NCBI RefSeq assembly: GCF_017355405.1
Contig: NZ_CP061177.1
Coordinates: 744,001-808,000, forward strand
DNA: 64,000 nucleotides
DNA from: Roseomonas haemaphysalidis
GTDB lineage: Bacteria; Pseudomonadota; Alphaproteobacteria; Acetobacterales; Acetobacteraceae
Direction: 5' to 3'
Under the pieces are notes generated by a model, which was not told the origin of the DNA, did no database searches, and saw only the letters and a program-made list of their open reading frames with translations. Made by a program: the position numbers and the translations under genes. Each line of letters begins with the position of its first letter. Within the stretch, counting starts at the first letter, position 1. Shown in pieces: positions 1 to 8,487 of the stretch.

Positions 1-1
1 G

Positions 2-610
2 CCAGCGCTGGTGGACGGCGAGGGCAACATCCTGGACGGCGCCACTGAGGGCAACCTGGTGATCCTCGACTCCTGGCCCGGCCAGATGCGCACCGTCTAC
101 AAGGACCACGAACGCTTCATCCAGACCTACTTCGCCACCTTCCCCGGCAAGTACTTTTCCGGCGATGGCGCGCGGCGGGACGAGGACGGCTACTACTGGA
201 TCACCGGGCGCGTGGACGACGTGCTCAACGTGTCCGGCCACCGCATGGGCACCGCCGAGATCGAGAGCGCGCTGGTGGCCCACCCCAAGGTGGCGGAAGC
301 CGCCGTCGTCGGCATGCCGCACGACATCAAGGGCCAGGGCATCTATGCCTATGTGACGCTGAATGCCGGCGAGGAGCCGACCGACGCGCTGAAGAAGGAG
401 CTCGTCACCTGGGTCCGCAAGGAGATCGGCCCCATCGCCGCGCCGGACGCCATCCAATGGGCGCCGGGCCTGCCCAAGACCCGATCCGGCAAGATCATGC
501 GCCGCATCCTGCGCAAGATCGCGGCCAACGAGACGGGGGGCCTGGGAGATACCTCGACGCTGGCGGACCCGACGGTGGTGGAGGAGCTGATCGAGAACCG
601 GGTCAGGTAG
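2..610 (+). CDS. acs: Acetyl-CoA synthetase, C-terminal part (5' end outside window)
   Basis: Only the last ~203 residues are present; the frame is open to the window edge. Visible are the hinge/core block [20 protein letters not shown], the [10 protein letters not shown] stretch, and near the C-terminus [11 protein letters not shown], whose lysine is the adenylation lysine that is reversibly acetylated in the Acs family. The enzyme makes acetyl-CoA from acetate, ATP and CoA in the cytosol, through acetyl-AMP. The stop is TAG, followed 5 bp later by a family A hairpin element that may end transcription. The family assignment is firm; acetate specificity rather than propionate is likely but not proven from the C-terminus alone. 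Confidence 0.9.
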   Translation, partial: PALVDGEGNILDGATEGNLVILDSWPGQMRTVYKDHERFIQTYFATFPGKYFSGDGARRDEDGYYWITGRVDDVLNVSGHRMGTAEIESALVAHPKVAEAAVVGMPHDIKGQGIYAYVTLNAGEEPTDALKKELVTWVRKEIGPIAAPDAIQWAPGLPKTRSGKIMRRILRKIAANETGGLGDTSTLADPTVVEELIENRVR

Positions 611-615
611 GAAGC

Positions 616-785
616 AAGGCTGGGGGAAGGAATTCTCCCAGACCCCCATCTTCTTTTTATCCGATGTTCGGTTGCAGGCATGACACGCGGCCGCCGTGTC
701 ATTCAGGTGCACCGGCGCCGCAGCCACACGCGAAAATAGAACAGAAAAAGGGAGGGGGTTCGGGGGAATTCTTTCCCCCGACCTT
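616..785. repeat. Family A hairpin element, copy 1
   Basis: An inverted pair about 170 bp long. The left arm reads AAGGCTGGGGGAAGGAATTC, then CCC-rich sequence and CTTCTTTTT (to 658). The right arm is its near reverse complement, from AAAAAGGG (745) to CCCCCGACCTT (785). Each arm has its own small hairpin centred on GAATTC. The spacer holds a further hairpin (TGACACGCGG with CCGCCGTGTCA). The copy begins 5 bp after the acs stop and ends 67 bp before the next ATG. Each arm, read outward from its gene, resembles a terminator with a T-run. Confidence 0.8.
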
Positions 786-852
786 CACGCCGCTTCCGAC
801 CGCCCCTCCCCTGGTCCAGACTGGGTGGCATCCCGGCTCAGGAACCGATGCC

Positions 853-2253
853 ATGACCCCACCCGACGACGCACCCCGCTTCAACTCCGCCGCCGCGCGC
901 GACATCGAATACGCGCTGCACCCCTACACCAACCACAAGGCGTTCCGTGAAACGGGGCCGCTGATCATCGACCATGGCGAGGGCGTGCGGGTCTTCGACG
1001 ATGCAGGCCGCAGCTACATCGAATCCGTCGCCGGCCTGTGGTGCGCTTCGCTCGGCTTCGCCAACCAGCGGCTGGCGGACGCGGCCTATGCGCAGATGAA
1101 GAAGCTGCCCTTCTACCATGCCTTCGGCGGACGCAGCCACGACCCGCTGATCGACCTGTCGGAGATGCTGATCCAGCGCGCGCCGCTTTCCGCCGGCGAC
1201 CGGCCCTTCAGCAAGGTGTTCTTCGCCAACTCGGGTTCCGAGGCGAATGACAGCGCCATCAAGATGATCTGGTTCTACAACAACGCCATCGGGCGCCCGG
1301 CCAAGAAGAAGATCATCGGCCGCATCCGTGGCTACCACGGCATCACCGTCGCTTCCGGCTCGGCCACCGGGCAGCCGGTGAACCACAAGATGTTCGACCT
1401 GCCGATCGCGGGCTTCCACCACGTCTCCTGCCCGCACCACTACGGCTACGGCCTGCCTGGCGAAAGCGAGGAGGACTTCGCCACCCGCATGGCGCAGGAG
1501 CTGGAGGACCTCATCCTGCGCGAGGGGCCGGACACGGTAGCCGCCTTCTTCGCCGAACCCATCCAGGGCGCCGGCGGCGTCATCCTGCCGCCCGCCACCT
1601 ATTTCGAGAAGGTGCAGGCCGTCCTGAAGCGCCACGACGTGCTGCTGGTGGCCGACGAGGTGATCTGTGGCTTTGGCCGGACCGGGCGCTACTGGGGCAG
1701 CCAGACCTTCGAAATGCGGCCGGACATCCTGACCTGCGCCAAGCAGCTTTCCTCCGCCTTTCTGCCCATCTCGGCCGTGATGATCAGCGAGCAGCTTTAC
1801 CAGGGCATTGCCCAGGGCTCGGACGCCGCCGGCACCTGGGGTCATGGCTTCACCTATTCCGGCCACCCGGTCCCCGCCGCTGTCGCCATCGAGACGCTGA
1901 AGATCTATGACGAGCTGGACCTGCCCAACCTGGTCGCCACGCGCGGCGCCTATCTGCAGAAGGCGATGCGCGCCCGCTTCGCCGACCACCCGCTGGTGGG
2001 CGAGGTGCGCGGCACCGGCATGATCGGCGCCATCGAGCTGGTGGCCGACAAGACCACCCGCGCCAAATTCGACGCCACCCGCAAGCTGGGCGCGCGCTGG
2101 CAGGCGCTGGGCCAGGAACACGGCGTGATGATGCGCGTGATGCTGGGCGAGATCGCCGCCGTCTCGCCGCCGCTGGTCATCAGCGAAAGCGAGATCGACG
2201 AGATGCTGGATGGCATGCACCGGGCCCTGGAAGCGCTCGGCGCCGAGATCTGA
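853..2253 (+). CDS. Class III PLP-dependent aminotransferase (omega-transaminase type)
   Basis: A 466-aa fold-type I aminotransferase of the class III (omega-amino acid:pyruvate) group. Visible: the cofactor phosphate-binding run SGSEAND near residues 127-133, the D268-E-V-I-C-G-F-G-R-T-G motif whose Asp contacts the pyridine nitrogen, and K297 in CAKQLSSAF as the Schiff-base lysine. The family moves amino groups from beta-alanine, polyamines or similar amines to pyruvate; the substrate cannot be read from sequence. The frame is open further upstream, but the ATG at 853 gives the usual family length and earlier codons run through repeat A1. It is a single gene followed by a B hairpin 6 bp after the stop. 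Confidence 0.88.
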   Translation: MTPPDDAPRFNSAAARDIEYALHPYTNHKAFRETGPLIIDHGEGVRVFDDAGRSYIESVAGLWCASLGFANQRLADAAYAQMKKLPFYHAFGGRSHDPLIDLSEMLIQRAPLSAGDRPFSKVFFANSGSEANDSAIKMIWFYNNAIGRPAKKKIIGRIRGYHGITVASGSATGQPVNHKMFDLPIAGFHHVSCPHHYGYGLPGESEEDFATRMAQELEDLILREGPDTVAAFFAEPIQGAGGVILPPATYFEKVQAVLKRHDVLLVADEVICGFGRTGRYWGSQTFEMRPDILTCAKQLSSAFLPISAVMISEQLYQGIAQGSDAAGTWGHGFTYSGHPVPAAVAIETLKIYDELDLPNLVATRGAYLQKAMRARFADHPLVGEVRGTGMIGAIELVADKTTRAKFDATRKLGARWQALGQEHGVMMRVMLGEIAAVSPPLVISESEIDEMLDGMHRALEALGAEI

Positions 2254-2259
2254 GAAGTG

Positions 2260-2342
2260 GGCCAGGGGGGCGCCGCCCCCTTAGGTCTCCAGCCGGGGTG
2301 GCTCAGCCACCCCGGCGGGGTCCAGGGGCAGCGCCCCTGGCC
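2260..2342. repeat. Family B hairpin element, short copy
   Basis: This short copy has GGCCAGGGGGGCGCCGCCCCC, then a CCGGGGTGGCTCAGCCACCCCGG hairpin and GGGGCAGCGCCCC, ending in CTGGCC. It lies between the convergent ends of the aminotransferase (stop at 2253) and parB (stop at 2345) and touches parB within 3 bp. The stacked GC hairpins could end transcription from both sides, though no strong T-run follows. Confidence 0.7.
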
Positions 2343-2344
2343 TG

Positions 2345-3193
2345 CTACTTTTCCGGCGCCAGCAACCGGATCAGCCCATCCAACTGGTCCAGATCCTTGT
2401 ACCCGATGGTGATCTGCCCGCCGCGCGCGCCGTGGCGGATCGCCACCTTCAACCCGAGCTTGCCGGTCAGGTCGCGTTCCAGGGCGCGGCTGTCCGGGTC
2501 CTCGGCGCGCCCGGCGGGGCGGTTGCGTTCGGCGGCGGCGGCAAGCGCTTCGGTCTGGCGCACGTTCAGGCCGCGCGTCACCACCAGATCGGCCAGTTTC
2601 AGCGGGTCCTGCGCCGTCAGCAGGGCACGCGCATGGCCGGCGGACAGGCTGCCGCGGCCCAGCAGCTCGCGCACCCTGTCCGGCAGGCCCAGCAGGCGCA
2701 GCGTGTTCGCCACATGGCTGCGGCTCTTGCCGACGGCGCGGCCGAGATGCTCCTGCGTCAGGCCGAACTCGTCGGTCAGGCGGCGGTAGCCCTGGGCCTC
2801 CTCCAGCGCATTCAGGTCCTCGCGCTGCAGGTTCTCGACCAGGGAGGCGGCCATGGCGGCACGGTCGTCCAGCTCATGGATGACCACCGGCACCTCGTGC
2901 TTCTGCGCCAGCTGGGAGGCACGCCAGCGGCGCTCGCCACCGATGATCTGGTAGTGGCCGGCCTTTCCAGGCTTGGGCCGCACCAGGATCGGCTGCAGCA
3001 CGCCGTGCTCGCGGATCGAGGCGGCAAGCTCCGCCAGCCCGGATTGGTCGATCGGGCCGCGCGGCTGGAAGGGGCCGGGTTCCAGCACCTCCACCGGCAG
3101 GGTGCGGGGGATGGTGGCGCTGGCCTGGGCTTTGTCATCACCCAGCAGGGCGGAAAGGCCCATGCCGAGGCGGGGGGTCTTGCGGCCACTCAT
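2345..3193 (-). CDS. parB: Chromosome-partitioning protein ParB
   Basis: 282 aa. ParB loads at parS, binds CTP and spreads as a sliding clamp to form the partition complex that ParA moves. The sequence shows the N-terminal ParA-activating segment (SGRKTPRLGMGLSALLG), the CTP-binding GERRWRA (86-92) and ENLQREDLN (120-128) boxes, a helix-turn-helix region around residues 140-175, and a C-terminal dimerisation domain. Its start overlaps the parA stop by 4 bp, so the two are probably translationally coupled. Two parS sites lie about 1.4 kb upstream in rsmG. Confidence 0.97.
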   Translation of the reverse strand: MSGRKTPRLGMGLSALLGDDKAQASATIPRTLPVEVLEPGPFQPRGPIDQSGLAELAASIREHGVLQPILVRPKPGKAGHYQIIGGERRWRASQLAQKHEVPVVIHELDDRAAMAASLVENLQREDLNALEEAQGYRRLTDEFGLTQEHLGRAVGKSRSHVANTLRLLGLPDRVRELLGRGSLSAGHARALLTAQDPLKLADLVVTRGLNVRQTEALAAAAERNRPAGRAEDPDSRALERDLTGKLGLKVAIRHGARGGQITIGYKDLDQLDGLIRLLAPEK

Positions 3194-4044
3194 GCCCTGG
3201 CTCCAGCGAAGCGGTTGGCGGCGCGTTCGCGCCGCAGCAGTTCGGCGGCCAGTTGGATATAGGCCTGGGCGCCGGTGGACTTCATGTCGTAGAGCAGCAC
3301 CGGCAGACCGTGCGAAGGCGCCTCGCTGACCCGGATGTTGCGCGGGATGACCGTGTCGTAGACCTTGTCCCGGAAAAAGGCGCGCACATCGTTAGCCACC
3401 AGCTCCGACAGGTTGTTGCGGCGGTCGAACATGGTCAGCACGATGCCGTCCAGCCCCAGCCCGGGGTTGAGCGCGCGCTTCACCCGCTCGATGGTGCGGG
3501 TGATCTGCGACACCCCTTCCAACGCGAAGAATTCCGTCTGCAAGGGAATCATCACCGACTGCACGGCCACCAGCGCATTCAGCGTCAGCAGGCCGAGCGA
3601 GGGCGGGCAATCCACCAGGATGAAGTCGAACCCGGCCAGGACCTCGGCACCGGCGTCCAGCGCGCGTTTCAGGCGGTGCTCCCGGTCGTCCATGCCCACC
3701 AGTTCCACCTCGGCGCCGGCCAGATCATTGTCGGCGGCCAGCAGAAAGAGGTTGGGCACGGGCGTCTTCTGCATCAGCTCGGCCAGCGGGCGCTCGCCCA
3801 GCAGCAGGGCATAGGTCCCCGCGCCGCGCTCGGCGCGCGGCAAGCCAAGTCCGGTGGAAGCATTGCCCTGCGGGTCGAGGTCAATGACCAGGACGCGCTT
3901 CTTGGAAGCCAGGGCGGTGGCCAGGTTGATGGCGGTGGTGGTTTTGCCCACGCCGCCCTTCTGGTTGGCCAGCGCGATGCGGCGTGGTTGCTTGGAGTCA
4001 GGCCCCGGCACGGTGGATCCCGGAAAGGCGGAGGATGGAGGCAT
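3190..4044 (-). CDS. parA: Chromosome-partitioning ATPase ParA
   Basis: A 284-aa deviant-Walker ATPase with KGGVGKTT at residues 29-36, DLDPQGNAS and a DCPPSLG switch region. ATP-bound ParA coats the nucleoid and is removed by ParB, pulling the origins apart. The ATG at 4044 is preferred: it overlaps the end of rsmG by 47 bp. A GTG at 4011 would give a shorter protein starting 11 codons later, with the N-terminus nearer the usual length. An ATG further upstream (4119) would lie deep inside rsmG and is unlikely. It belongs to the mnmG-rsmG-parA-parB group, as in Caulobacter. Confidence 0.95.
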   Translation of the reverse strand: MPPSSAFPGSTVPGPDSKQPRRIALANQKGGVGKTTTAINLATALASKKRVLVIDLDPQGNASTGLGLPRAERGAGTYALLLGERPLAELMQKTPVPNLFLLAADNDLAGAEVELVGMDDREHRLKRALDAGAEVLAGFDFILVDCPPSLGLLTLNALVAVQSVMIPLQTEFFALEGVSQITRTIERVKRALNPGLGLDGIVLTMFDRRNNLSELVANDVRAFFRDKVYDTVIPRNIRVSEAPSHGLPVLLYDMKSTGAQAYIQLAAELLRRERAANRFAGARA

Positions 4045-4615
4045 CGGTGTCGGTGCTGCTCTTGAACCGCTCCACCGCCATTGTCCAGCCCGGGGCGGCG
4101 GCAAGTTCGTCCAAGGCATTGCGACCCTTGGGGAAAATCGCGATCCCGTCGGGTGCCAGCAGGCGTGCCGCCCAGTCCAGCATTTTATCCAAAGGCGCCA
4201 GCGCGCGCGCTGTCACCACGGCGATGGGCGGCAGGCGCACGGCCTCGATCCGCTCGGCATGCACCGTGACGTGGGTGAGGTTCAGCTCGCCGGCCACGGT
4301 CTGCAGGAAGGCGGCCTTGCGGCGGTCGGATTCCACCAGATGCACCGGTCGGGTCACCGCCATGGCCAGCACCAGCCCGGGAAAGCCGCCGCCGGTGCCG
4401 AGGTCGGCCAGCGGCCCCTCGCCCGCCGGCAGCAGCGGCAGCAACTGCAAGGAATCCGCGATATGGCGCTGGCGCAGCACGAATTCGGATAGCGGCGCGA
4501 TCAGGTTGATCTTCGCGTTCCACTTCAGCAGCAGCGGGATGAAGGCCTCGATCTGCTCCTCTGTTTCACGTGAAACGGTCAGGGGTGGCAGCGGCTGGGC
4601 CGTGTCGTGTTTCAC
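3998..4615 (-). CDS. rsmG: 16S rRNA (guanine-527-N7)-methyltransferase RsmG
   Basis: A 205-aa SAM-dependent methyltransferase of the small ribosomal subunit (formerly gidB). The SAM-binding loop [10 protein letters not shown] is at 71-80; NAKINLIAP near residue 33 is typical of the family. The start is GTG at 4615, sharing GTGA with the mnmG stop (4612-4614). Residues V14-S-R-E-T18 are encoded by a perfect parS palindrome, and a second parS covers the start codon. Its 3' end overlaps parA. Confidence 0.96.
   Translation of the reverse strand: MKHDTAQPLPPLTVSRETEEQIEAFIPLLLKWNAKINLIAPLSEFVLRQRHIADSLQLLPLLPAGEGPLADLGTGGGFPGLVLAMAVTRPVHLVESDRRKAAFLQTVAGELNLTHVTVHAERIEAVRLPPIAVVTARALAPLDKMLDWAARLLAPDGIAIFPKGRNALDELAAAPGWTMAVERFKSSTDTDASILRLSGIHRAGA
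4563..4576. promoter_or_regulatory. parS site 1 (inside rsmG)
   Basis: GTTTCACGTGAAAC is a perfect 14-bp palindrome identical to the widely conserved ParB-binding site. It encodes rsmG residues V14-S-R-E-T18. parA and parB lie directly downstream of rsmG. Confidence 0.95.
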
Positions 4616-4622
4616 GTGAAAC
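4609..4622. promoter_or_regulatory. parS site 2 (mnmG/rsmG junction)
   Basis: A second perfect GTTTCACGTGAAAC, starting 46 bp after the start of site 1. It spans the last codons and stop of mnmG and the GTG start of rsmG, so bound ParB would sit on the translation-coupling region of the two genes. Confidence 0.95.
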
Positions 4623-6474
4623 GCTCCTTGCGCAGATGCACCGCCAGCGCGGCCAGTGCCGCCGGGGTGACGCCGGCCACCCGCCCCGCTCCGCCCAGCG
4701 TGGCCGGGCGGGCGGCACCCAGGCGCTGGCGCATCTCGTTGGACAGGCCGGGAATGGCGGCGAAGTCGAGGCCTTCAGGAATGCTGGCGCGCTCCTCCTT
4801 TTCGATCAGGCGAAGCTCGGCGGCTTGGCGCGAAAGATAGGGGGCGTAGAGCGCCTCGGCCTCCACCTGGGTGCGGATGCCGGCGGGCAACGCCGCCAGC
4901 CAGGGAAAGGCGCGGTCCAGCGCGGCGGCATCGGTTTCCGGCAGGGCCAGCACCTCCAGCAGGCTGCGCCAGCGGCCGTCTTGGTTGATGGCGATGCCGG
5001 CGGCCTGCAGGGCGGCGGGGGTGCCACCCTCGGCCCGGGCACGGGCCAGCGCCTCGGCCACGCCCTGCGCGAAGGCCCGATGCCGCGCCGCCCGCTCGGG
5101 TCCGACGCAGCCCCAGGCGATGCCCTGCTCGGTCAGCCGCAGCCCGGCATTGTCGGCGCGCAGCAGCAGCCGGTGCTCGGCGCGCGCCGTCAGCATGCGG
5201 TAGGGCTCGCTGACGCCTTGCAAGGTCAGGTCGTCCACCATGACACCGAGATAAGCCTGGGTCCGCCCCAGGCTCCGCGGCGGGGCGCCCCCGGCCAGAG
5301 CCGCCGCGTTCAGCCCGGCCAGCAATCCCTGCGCGGCCGCCTCCTCGTAGCCCGTGGTGCCGTTGACCTGCCCGGCCAGGAACAGTCCCGGCGCGGCACG
5401 CACCTCCAACGAGGGCTTCAGCGCCCGCGGGTCCACGTGGTCATATTCGATGGCGTAGCCGGGCCGCAGGATCACGGCGCGCGCCAGCCCGGGGATGGAA
5501 GCGATGAAGGCGCGCTGCACGTCTTCCGGCAGGCTGGTGGAAATGCCGTTGGGGTAGACGGTCGGGTCATCCAGCCCCTCGGGCTCCAGGAAGATCTGGT
5601 GCCGCTCCCGGTCCGCGAAGCGCACGACCTTGTCCTCGATCGAGGGGCAGTAGCGCGGTCCCACGCCCTGGATCTGGCCGGAATGAATGGGCGCGCGGTG
5701 CAGGTTGGCGCGGATCAGCGCGTGGCCTTCCGGCGTCGTGCTGGTGATGCCGCATTCCACCTGGCGGTTGCCGATGCGCTCCGTCATCCAGGACAGCGGC
5801 TCCGGCTGCGCGTCGCCCGGCTGCATCTCCAGCGCCGCCCAGTCGATGGTGCGGCCGTCCAGCCGCGGCGGCGTGCCGGTCTTCAGCCGCCGCATGGGCA
5901 GCCCCAGCGCCTCCATCGCAACCGCCAGCCCGACCGAGGGCGCGTCGCCCACCCGGCCCGCCGGCAGGCGCGTCTCGCCGATGTGGATCTCGCCGCGCAG
6001 AAAGGTGCCGGTGGTGATCACCACGGCCCCGGCGCCGATGCGCGTGCCATCGGCGGCCAGCACCGCCACCACCCGGCCGGCGGCATCGCGTTCCAGCCCC
6101 TCGGCCGCCAGCGGCAGGATGGTCAGGTCCGGTTGCGCCGCCAGCAGCGCCTGTACCGCCTGGCGGTAGAGCTTGCGGTCGGCCTGCGCGCGGGGGCCGC
6201 GCACCGCCGGGCCCTTGGAGCGGTTCAGCAGCTTGAAGTGGATGCCCGCCGCATCCGCCGCCCGCGCCATGATGCCATCCAGCGCATCGATCTCGCGCAC
6301 CAGGTGGCCCTTGCCCACCCCGCCGATGGCGGGGTTGCAGGACATCTCGCCCAGCGTGTCCAGCCGGTGGGTCAGCAGCAGGGTGCGGGCGCCGCAGCGG
6401 GCGGCGGCGGCGGCGGCCTCGGTGCCGGCATGCCCGCCGCCCACCACCACCACGTCGAAATTCATGTCGCGCAT
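4612..6474 (-). CDS. mnmG: tRNA uridine-34 5-carboxymethylaminomethyl modification enzyme MnmG (GidA)
   Basis: A 620-aa FAD enzyme that, with MnmE, makes cmnm5U at the wobble position of several tRNAs, using methylene-THF and glycine or ammonium. The Rossmann FAD loop [10 protein letters not shown] begins at residue 12, followed by the family blocks [15 protein letters not shown] and [15 protein letters not shown]; the C-terminal helical domain, with [10 protein letters not shown], is complete. The ATG at 6474 is used; an ATG three codons later is equally possible. The stop overlaps the rsmG start. Only 39 bp separate it from the end of mnmE, so the two partners are probably co-transcribed. 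Confidence 0.97.
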   Translation of the reverse strand: MRDMNFDVVVVGGGHAGTEAAAAAARCGARTLLLTHRLDTLGEMSCNPAIGGVGKGHLVREIDALDGIMARAADAAGIHFKLLNRSKGPAVRGPRAQADRKLYRQAVQALLAAQPDLTILPLAAEGLERDAAGRVVAVLAADGTRIGAGAVVITTGTFLRGEIHIGETRLPAGRVGDAPSVGLAVAMEALGLPMRRLKTGTPPRLDGRTIDWAALEMQPGDAQPEPLSWMTERIGNRQVECGITSTTPEGHALIRANLHRAPIHSGQIQGVGPRYCPSIEDKVVRFADRERHQIFLEPEGLDDPTVYPNGISTSLPEDVQRAFIASIPGLARAVILRPGYAIEYDHVDPRALKPSLEVRAAPGLFLAGQVNGTTGYEEAAAQGLLAGLNAAALAGGAPPRSLGRTQAYLGVMVDDLTLQGVSEPYRMLTARAEHRLLLRADNAGLRLTEQGIAWGCVGPERAARHRAFAQGVAEALARARAEGGTPAALQAAGIAINQDGRWRSLLEVLALPETDAAALDRAFPWLAALPAGIRTQVEAEALYAPYLSRQAAELRLIEKEERASIPEGLDFAAIPGLSNEMRQRLGAARPATLGGAGRVAGVTPAALAALAVHLRKERFT

Positions 6475-6513
6475 GGCGCGGGGTATAGCGCCCCCGTGGT
6501 ATTTTCCCCCGCG

Positions 6514-7824
6514 CTATTTTCCAATGCAGAAATCCCCGAACACCACGTCCAGCACTTCCTCGACGCCCACCCGCCCGGTCAGCCGCCCCAGGGCGCGCAG
6601 CGCCGCCCGCAGCGCTTCCGCCCCCAGTTCCGGCAGGGGTGCTGCCCCGGCTTCCGCCAGCCAGCCCGCCGCTTCGCGCAACGCGGCACGGTGCCGGGGG
6701 CGGGTCAGCGGTGCCTCGCCGGAGTGCCCAGCGCGTGCCGCCACCGCCGCTTCCAGCGCCGCCCGCAGCGCATCCAGCCCCGCTCCCGTGCGGGCCGAGA
6801 CCGGTAGCGGCGCGACGCCGCCGAGTTCGGCCGGCGCCGCCGCGAGGTCCATCTTGTTCGCCAGCACCAGCACACCTGGGGCGAGCAGCTCCAGCGTCGC
6901 CGCGTCGGGCGCCTGATCCGCGGCGAAGACGGCGACCACGAGGTCCGCTTCCGCCGCCCGCCGCCGCGCGCGGCGCACGCCCTCCGCCTCGATCGCGTCC
7001 GATGCCTCGCGCAGCCCCGCCGTATCGGCCAGCCAGACCGGCACGCCGGCCAGCTCCAGCCGCACCTCCACCACGTCCCGCGTAGTGCCCGCCTGGGCCG
7101 AGACGATCGCCGCTTCCCGCCCCGCCAGGGCATTGAGCAGCGAGCTCTTGCCGGCATTGGGGGCGCCGACGATCGCCACCCATACCCCGTCCCGCAGCCG
7201 CTCCCCGCGCCCGCCATCGTCCAGGTGCGCGCCGATCTCGGCCGCCAGCGCCGCCGCCCCGGCGCGCATCCGGTCTTCCAAATCGTTGGGCAGCCCGTCC
7301 TCGGCGAACTCGATCGCCGCCTCCTGGTGCGCCAGCAGGCGGGTCAGACGTTCGGCCCAGCCGGCATACCGCTCCGCCAGCGCGCCGCCCGCCTGCCGCA
7401 GCGCTTGACGCCGCTGCGCCGCCGTCTCGGCCTCGATCAGGTCGGCCACGCCTTCCGCCGCGGTCAGGTCCATCCGGCCGTTAAGAAAGGCCCGGCGCGT
7501 GAATTCGCCCGGCTCGGCCGGGCGCGCGCCCGCCCCCAGCAGCGCGGCGCTCACACCCGCCAGCACGGCGGGGCCGCCATGCAGGTGCAGCTCCGCCGAA
7601 TCCTCGCCGGTGTAGGAGCGCGGGCCGGGGAACCACAGCACCAGCGCCTCATCCAGCACCTCGCCCGCCGCATCGCGCAGCGGTCGCAGGCTGGCATGGC
7701 GGGGCGGCGGCAGGCGCCCGGCCAGGGCAGCGACGATGAGGGCGGTGTCGCTTCCCGTCAGGCGCAGCACGGCGATGGCGGCACGGCCGGCGCCGGAAGC
7801 CAGGGCGAAGATGGTGTCGGTCAT
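6514..7824 (-). CDS. mnmE: tRNA modification GTPase MnmE (TrmE)
   Basis: A 436-aa partner of MnmG. It has an N-terminal tetrahydrofolate-binding domain (MTDTIFALASG start, SYTGEDSAELHLHGG), a helical region, and an inserted G domain with GAPNAGKSS (P-loop), DTAGL and NKMD. It ends in CIGK, the conserved C-terminal signature whose Cys is needed for activity. The ATG at 7824 matches the family N-terminus; longer readings to 7923 run into repeat B2. It is the first gene of the mnmE-mnmG-rsmG-parAB group. Confidence 0.96.
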   Translation of the reverse strand: MTDTIFALASGAGRAAIAVLRLTGSDTALIVAALAGRLPPPRHASLRPLRDAAGEVLDEALVLWFPGPRSYTGEDSAELHLHGGPAVLAGVSAALLGAGARPAEPGEFTRRAFLNGRMDLTAAEGVADLIEAETAAQRRQALRQAGGALAERYAGWAERLTRLLAHQEAAIEFAEDGLPNDLEDRMRAGAAALAAEIGAHLDDGGRGERLRDGVWVAIVGAPNAGKSSLLNALAGREAAIVSAQAGTTRDVVEVRLELAGVPVWLADTAGLREASDAIEAEGVRRARRRAAEADLVVAVFAADQAPDAATLELLAPGVLVLANKMDLAAAPAELGGVAPLPVSARTGAGLDALRAALEAAVAARAGHSGEAPLTRPRHRAALREAAGWLAEAGAAPLPELGAEALRAALRALGRLTGRVGVEEVLDVVFGDFCIGK

Positions 7825-7854
7825 GGAGAGCATATCTAGCGCGGCGGAGAGCAT

Positions 7855-8032
7855 GGCCAGAGAGGGCGCTGCCCTCTCCGGACCTTTCCGCCGGGGTGGC
7901 TGAGCCACCCCGGACCCCGGCATCGGAAAGCGAAGGGTGCTTTCGGGGCGGAAGCCAGTGCCGTGAGTTTATTACTGCAGCAAGAGCTGCGGCTTCAGCC
8001 GCTGGGGGTTCAGGGGGCAGCGCTTCCTGGCC
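7855..8032. repeat. Family B hairpin element, diverged copy
   Basis: The left arm has GGCCAGAGAGGGCGC with GCCCTCTC, then GGGGTGGCTGAGCCACCCCGG, GACCCCGGCATCGGAAAGC and a variable middle. The right arm (GGGTTCAGGGGGCAGCG, ending CTGGCC) is shortened. It ends 1 bp from the stop of the [2Fe-2S] protein gene and lies between that gene and the mnmE start. Confidence 0.7.
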
Positions 8033-8033
8033 T

Positions 8034-8387
8034 TTACCCCTTGGGGGGCGGCACGTCCTTTTCCGTCAGCATCAGCCGCGTGGCGCGCCCGCCCTGCACC
8101 AGATGCGCGGACAGGATCTCGTCCACGTCGTCCCGCGTTTCGGCACGGTACCAGATGCCGTCCGGATAGACCACGATGGCGGGGCCGAACTCGCAGCGGT
8201 CCAGGCAGCCGGCGGTGTTCACGCGCACGCCCTTCAGGCCGAGCTCCTTGGCGCGCGCCTTCATGTAGTCCTTCAGCGCCTCGCTGCCGCGCGCGGCGCA
8301 GGAGCCGCGGCGGTGGCCGTCCGGGCGCCGGTTGCAGCACACGAACACATGGGCCTGGAAGAAGGGGGGTGGGTCGTTCTCAAGCAT
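8034..8387 (-). CDS. Thioredoxin-like [2Fe-2S] ferredoxin domain protein
   Basis: 117 aa. The cysteine spacing (HVFVCC near the start, then GSC, then GCLDRC) matches the thioredoxin-fold [2Fe-2S] ferredoxin family, also found in NuoE and in the 'NAD(P)H-dependent oxidoreductase subunit E-like' small proteins. The role is likely electron transfer, but no partner gene is adjacent. The ATG at 8387 (MLENDPPPF) is chosen over an earlier one because family members start just before the first Cys pair. The stop abuts repeat B2. Confidence 0.85.
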   Translation of the reverse strand: MLENDPPPFFQAHVFVCCNRRPDGHRRGSCAARGSEALKDYMKARAKELGLKGVRVNTAGCLDRCEFGPAIVVYPDGIWYRAETRDDVDEILSAHLVQGGRATRLMLTEKDVPPPKG

Positions 8388-8487
8388 GGGGCAAAGCCTT
8401 GCGCGGGGGTCGGGCGGGTTTAGCACGCGCCCGGCCACTTGGCCCACGCAGCTGGGGGGAAAGCAGGCTCCCCCCGGCCGGCCGGTG

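Noticed and set aside
457..852. N-terminal extension of the aminotransferase into the acs end
   Set aside because: It runs antiparallel to no domain, passes through repeat A1, and the ATG at 853 fits family length.
838..2220. Long open frame on the minus strand across the aminotransferase
   Set aside because: High G+C third-position bias gives long antisense frames; the plus-strand reading has clear catalytic motifs and the antisense one has none.
4044..4119. Longer parA start within rsmG
   Set aside because: It has no homology-like content and would overlap rsmG by over 120 bp.
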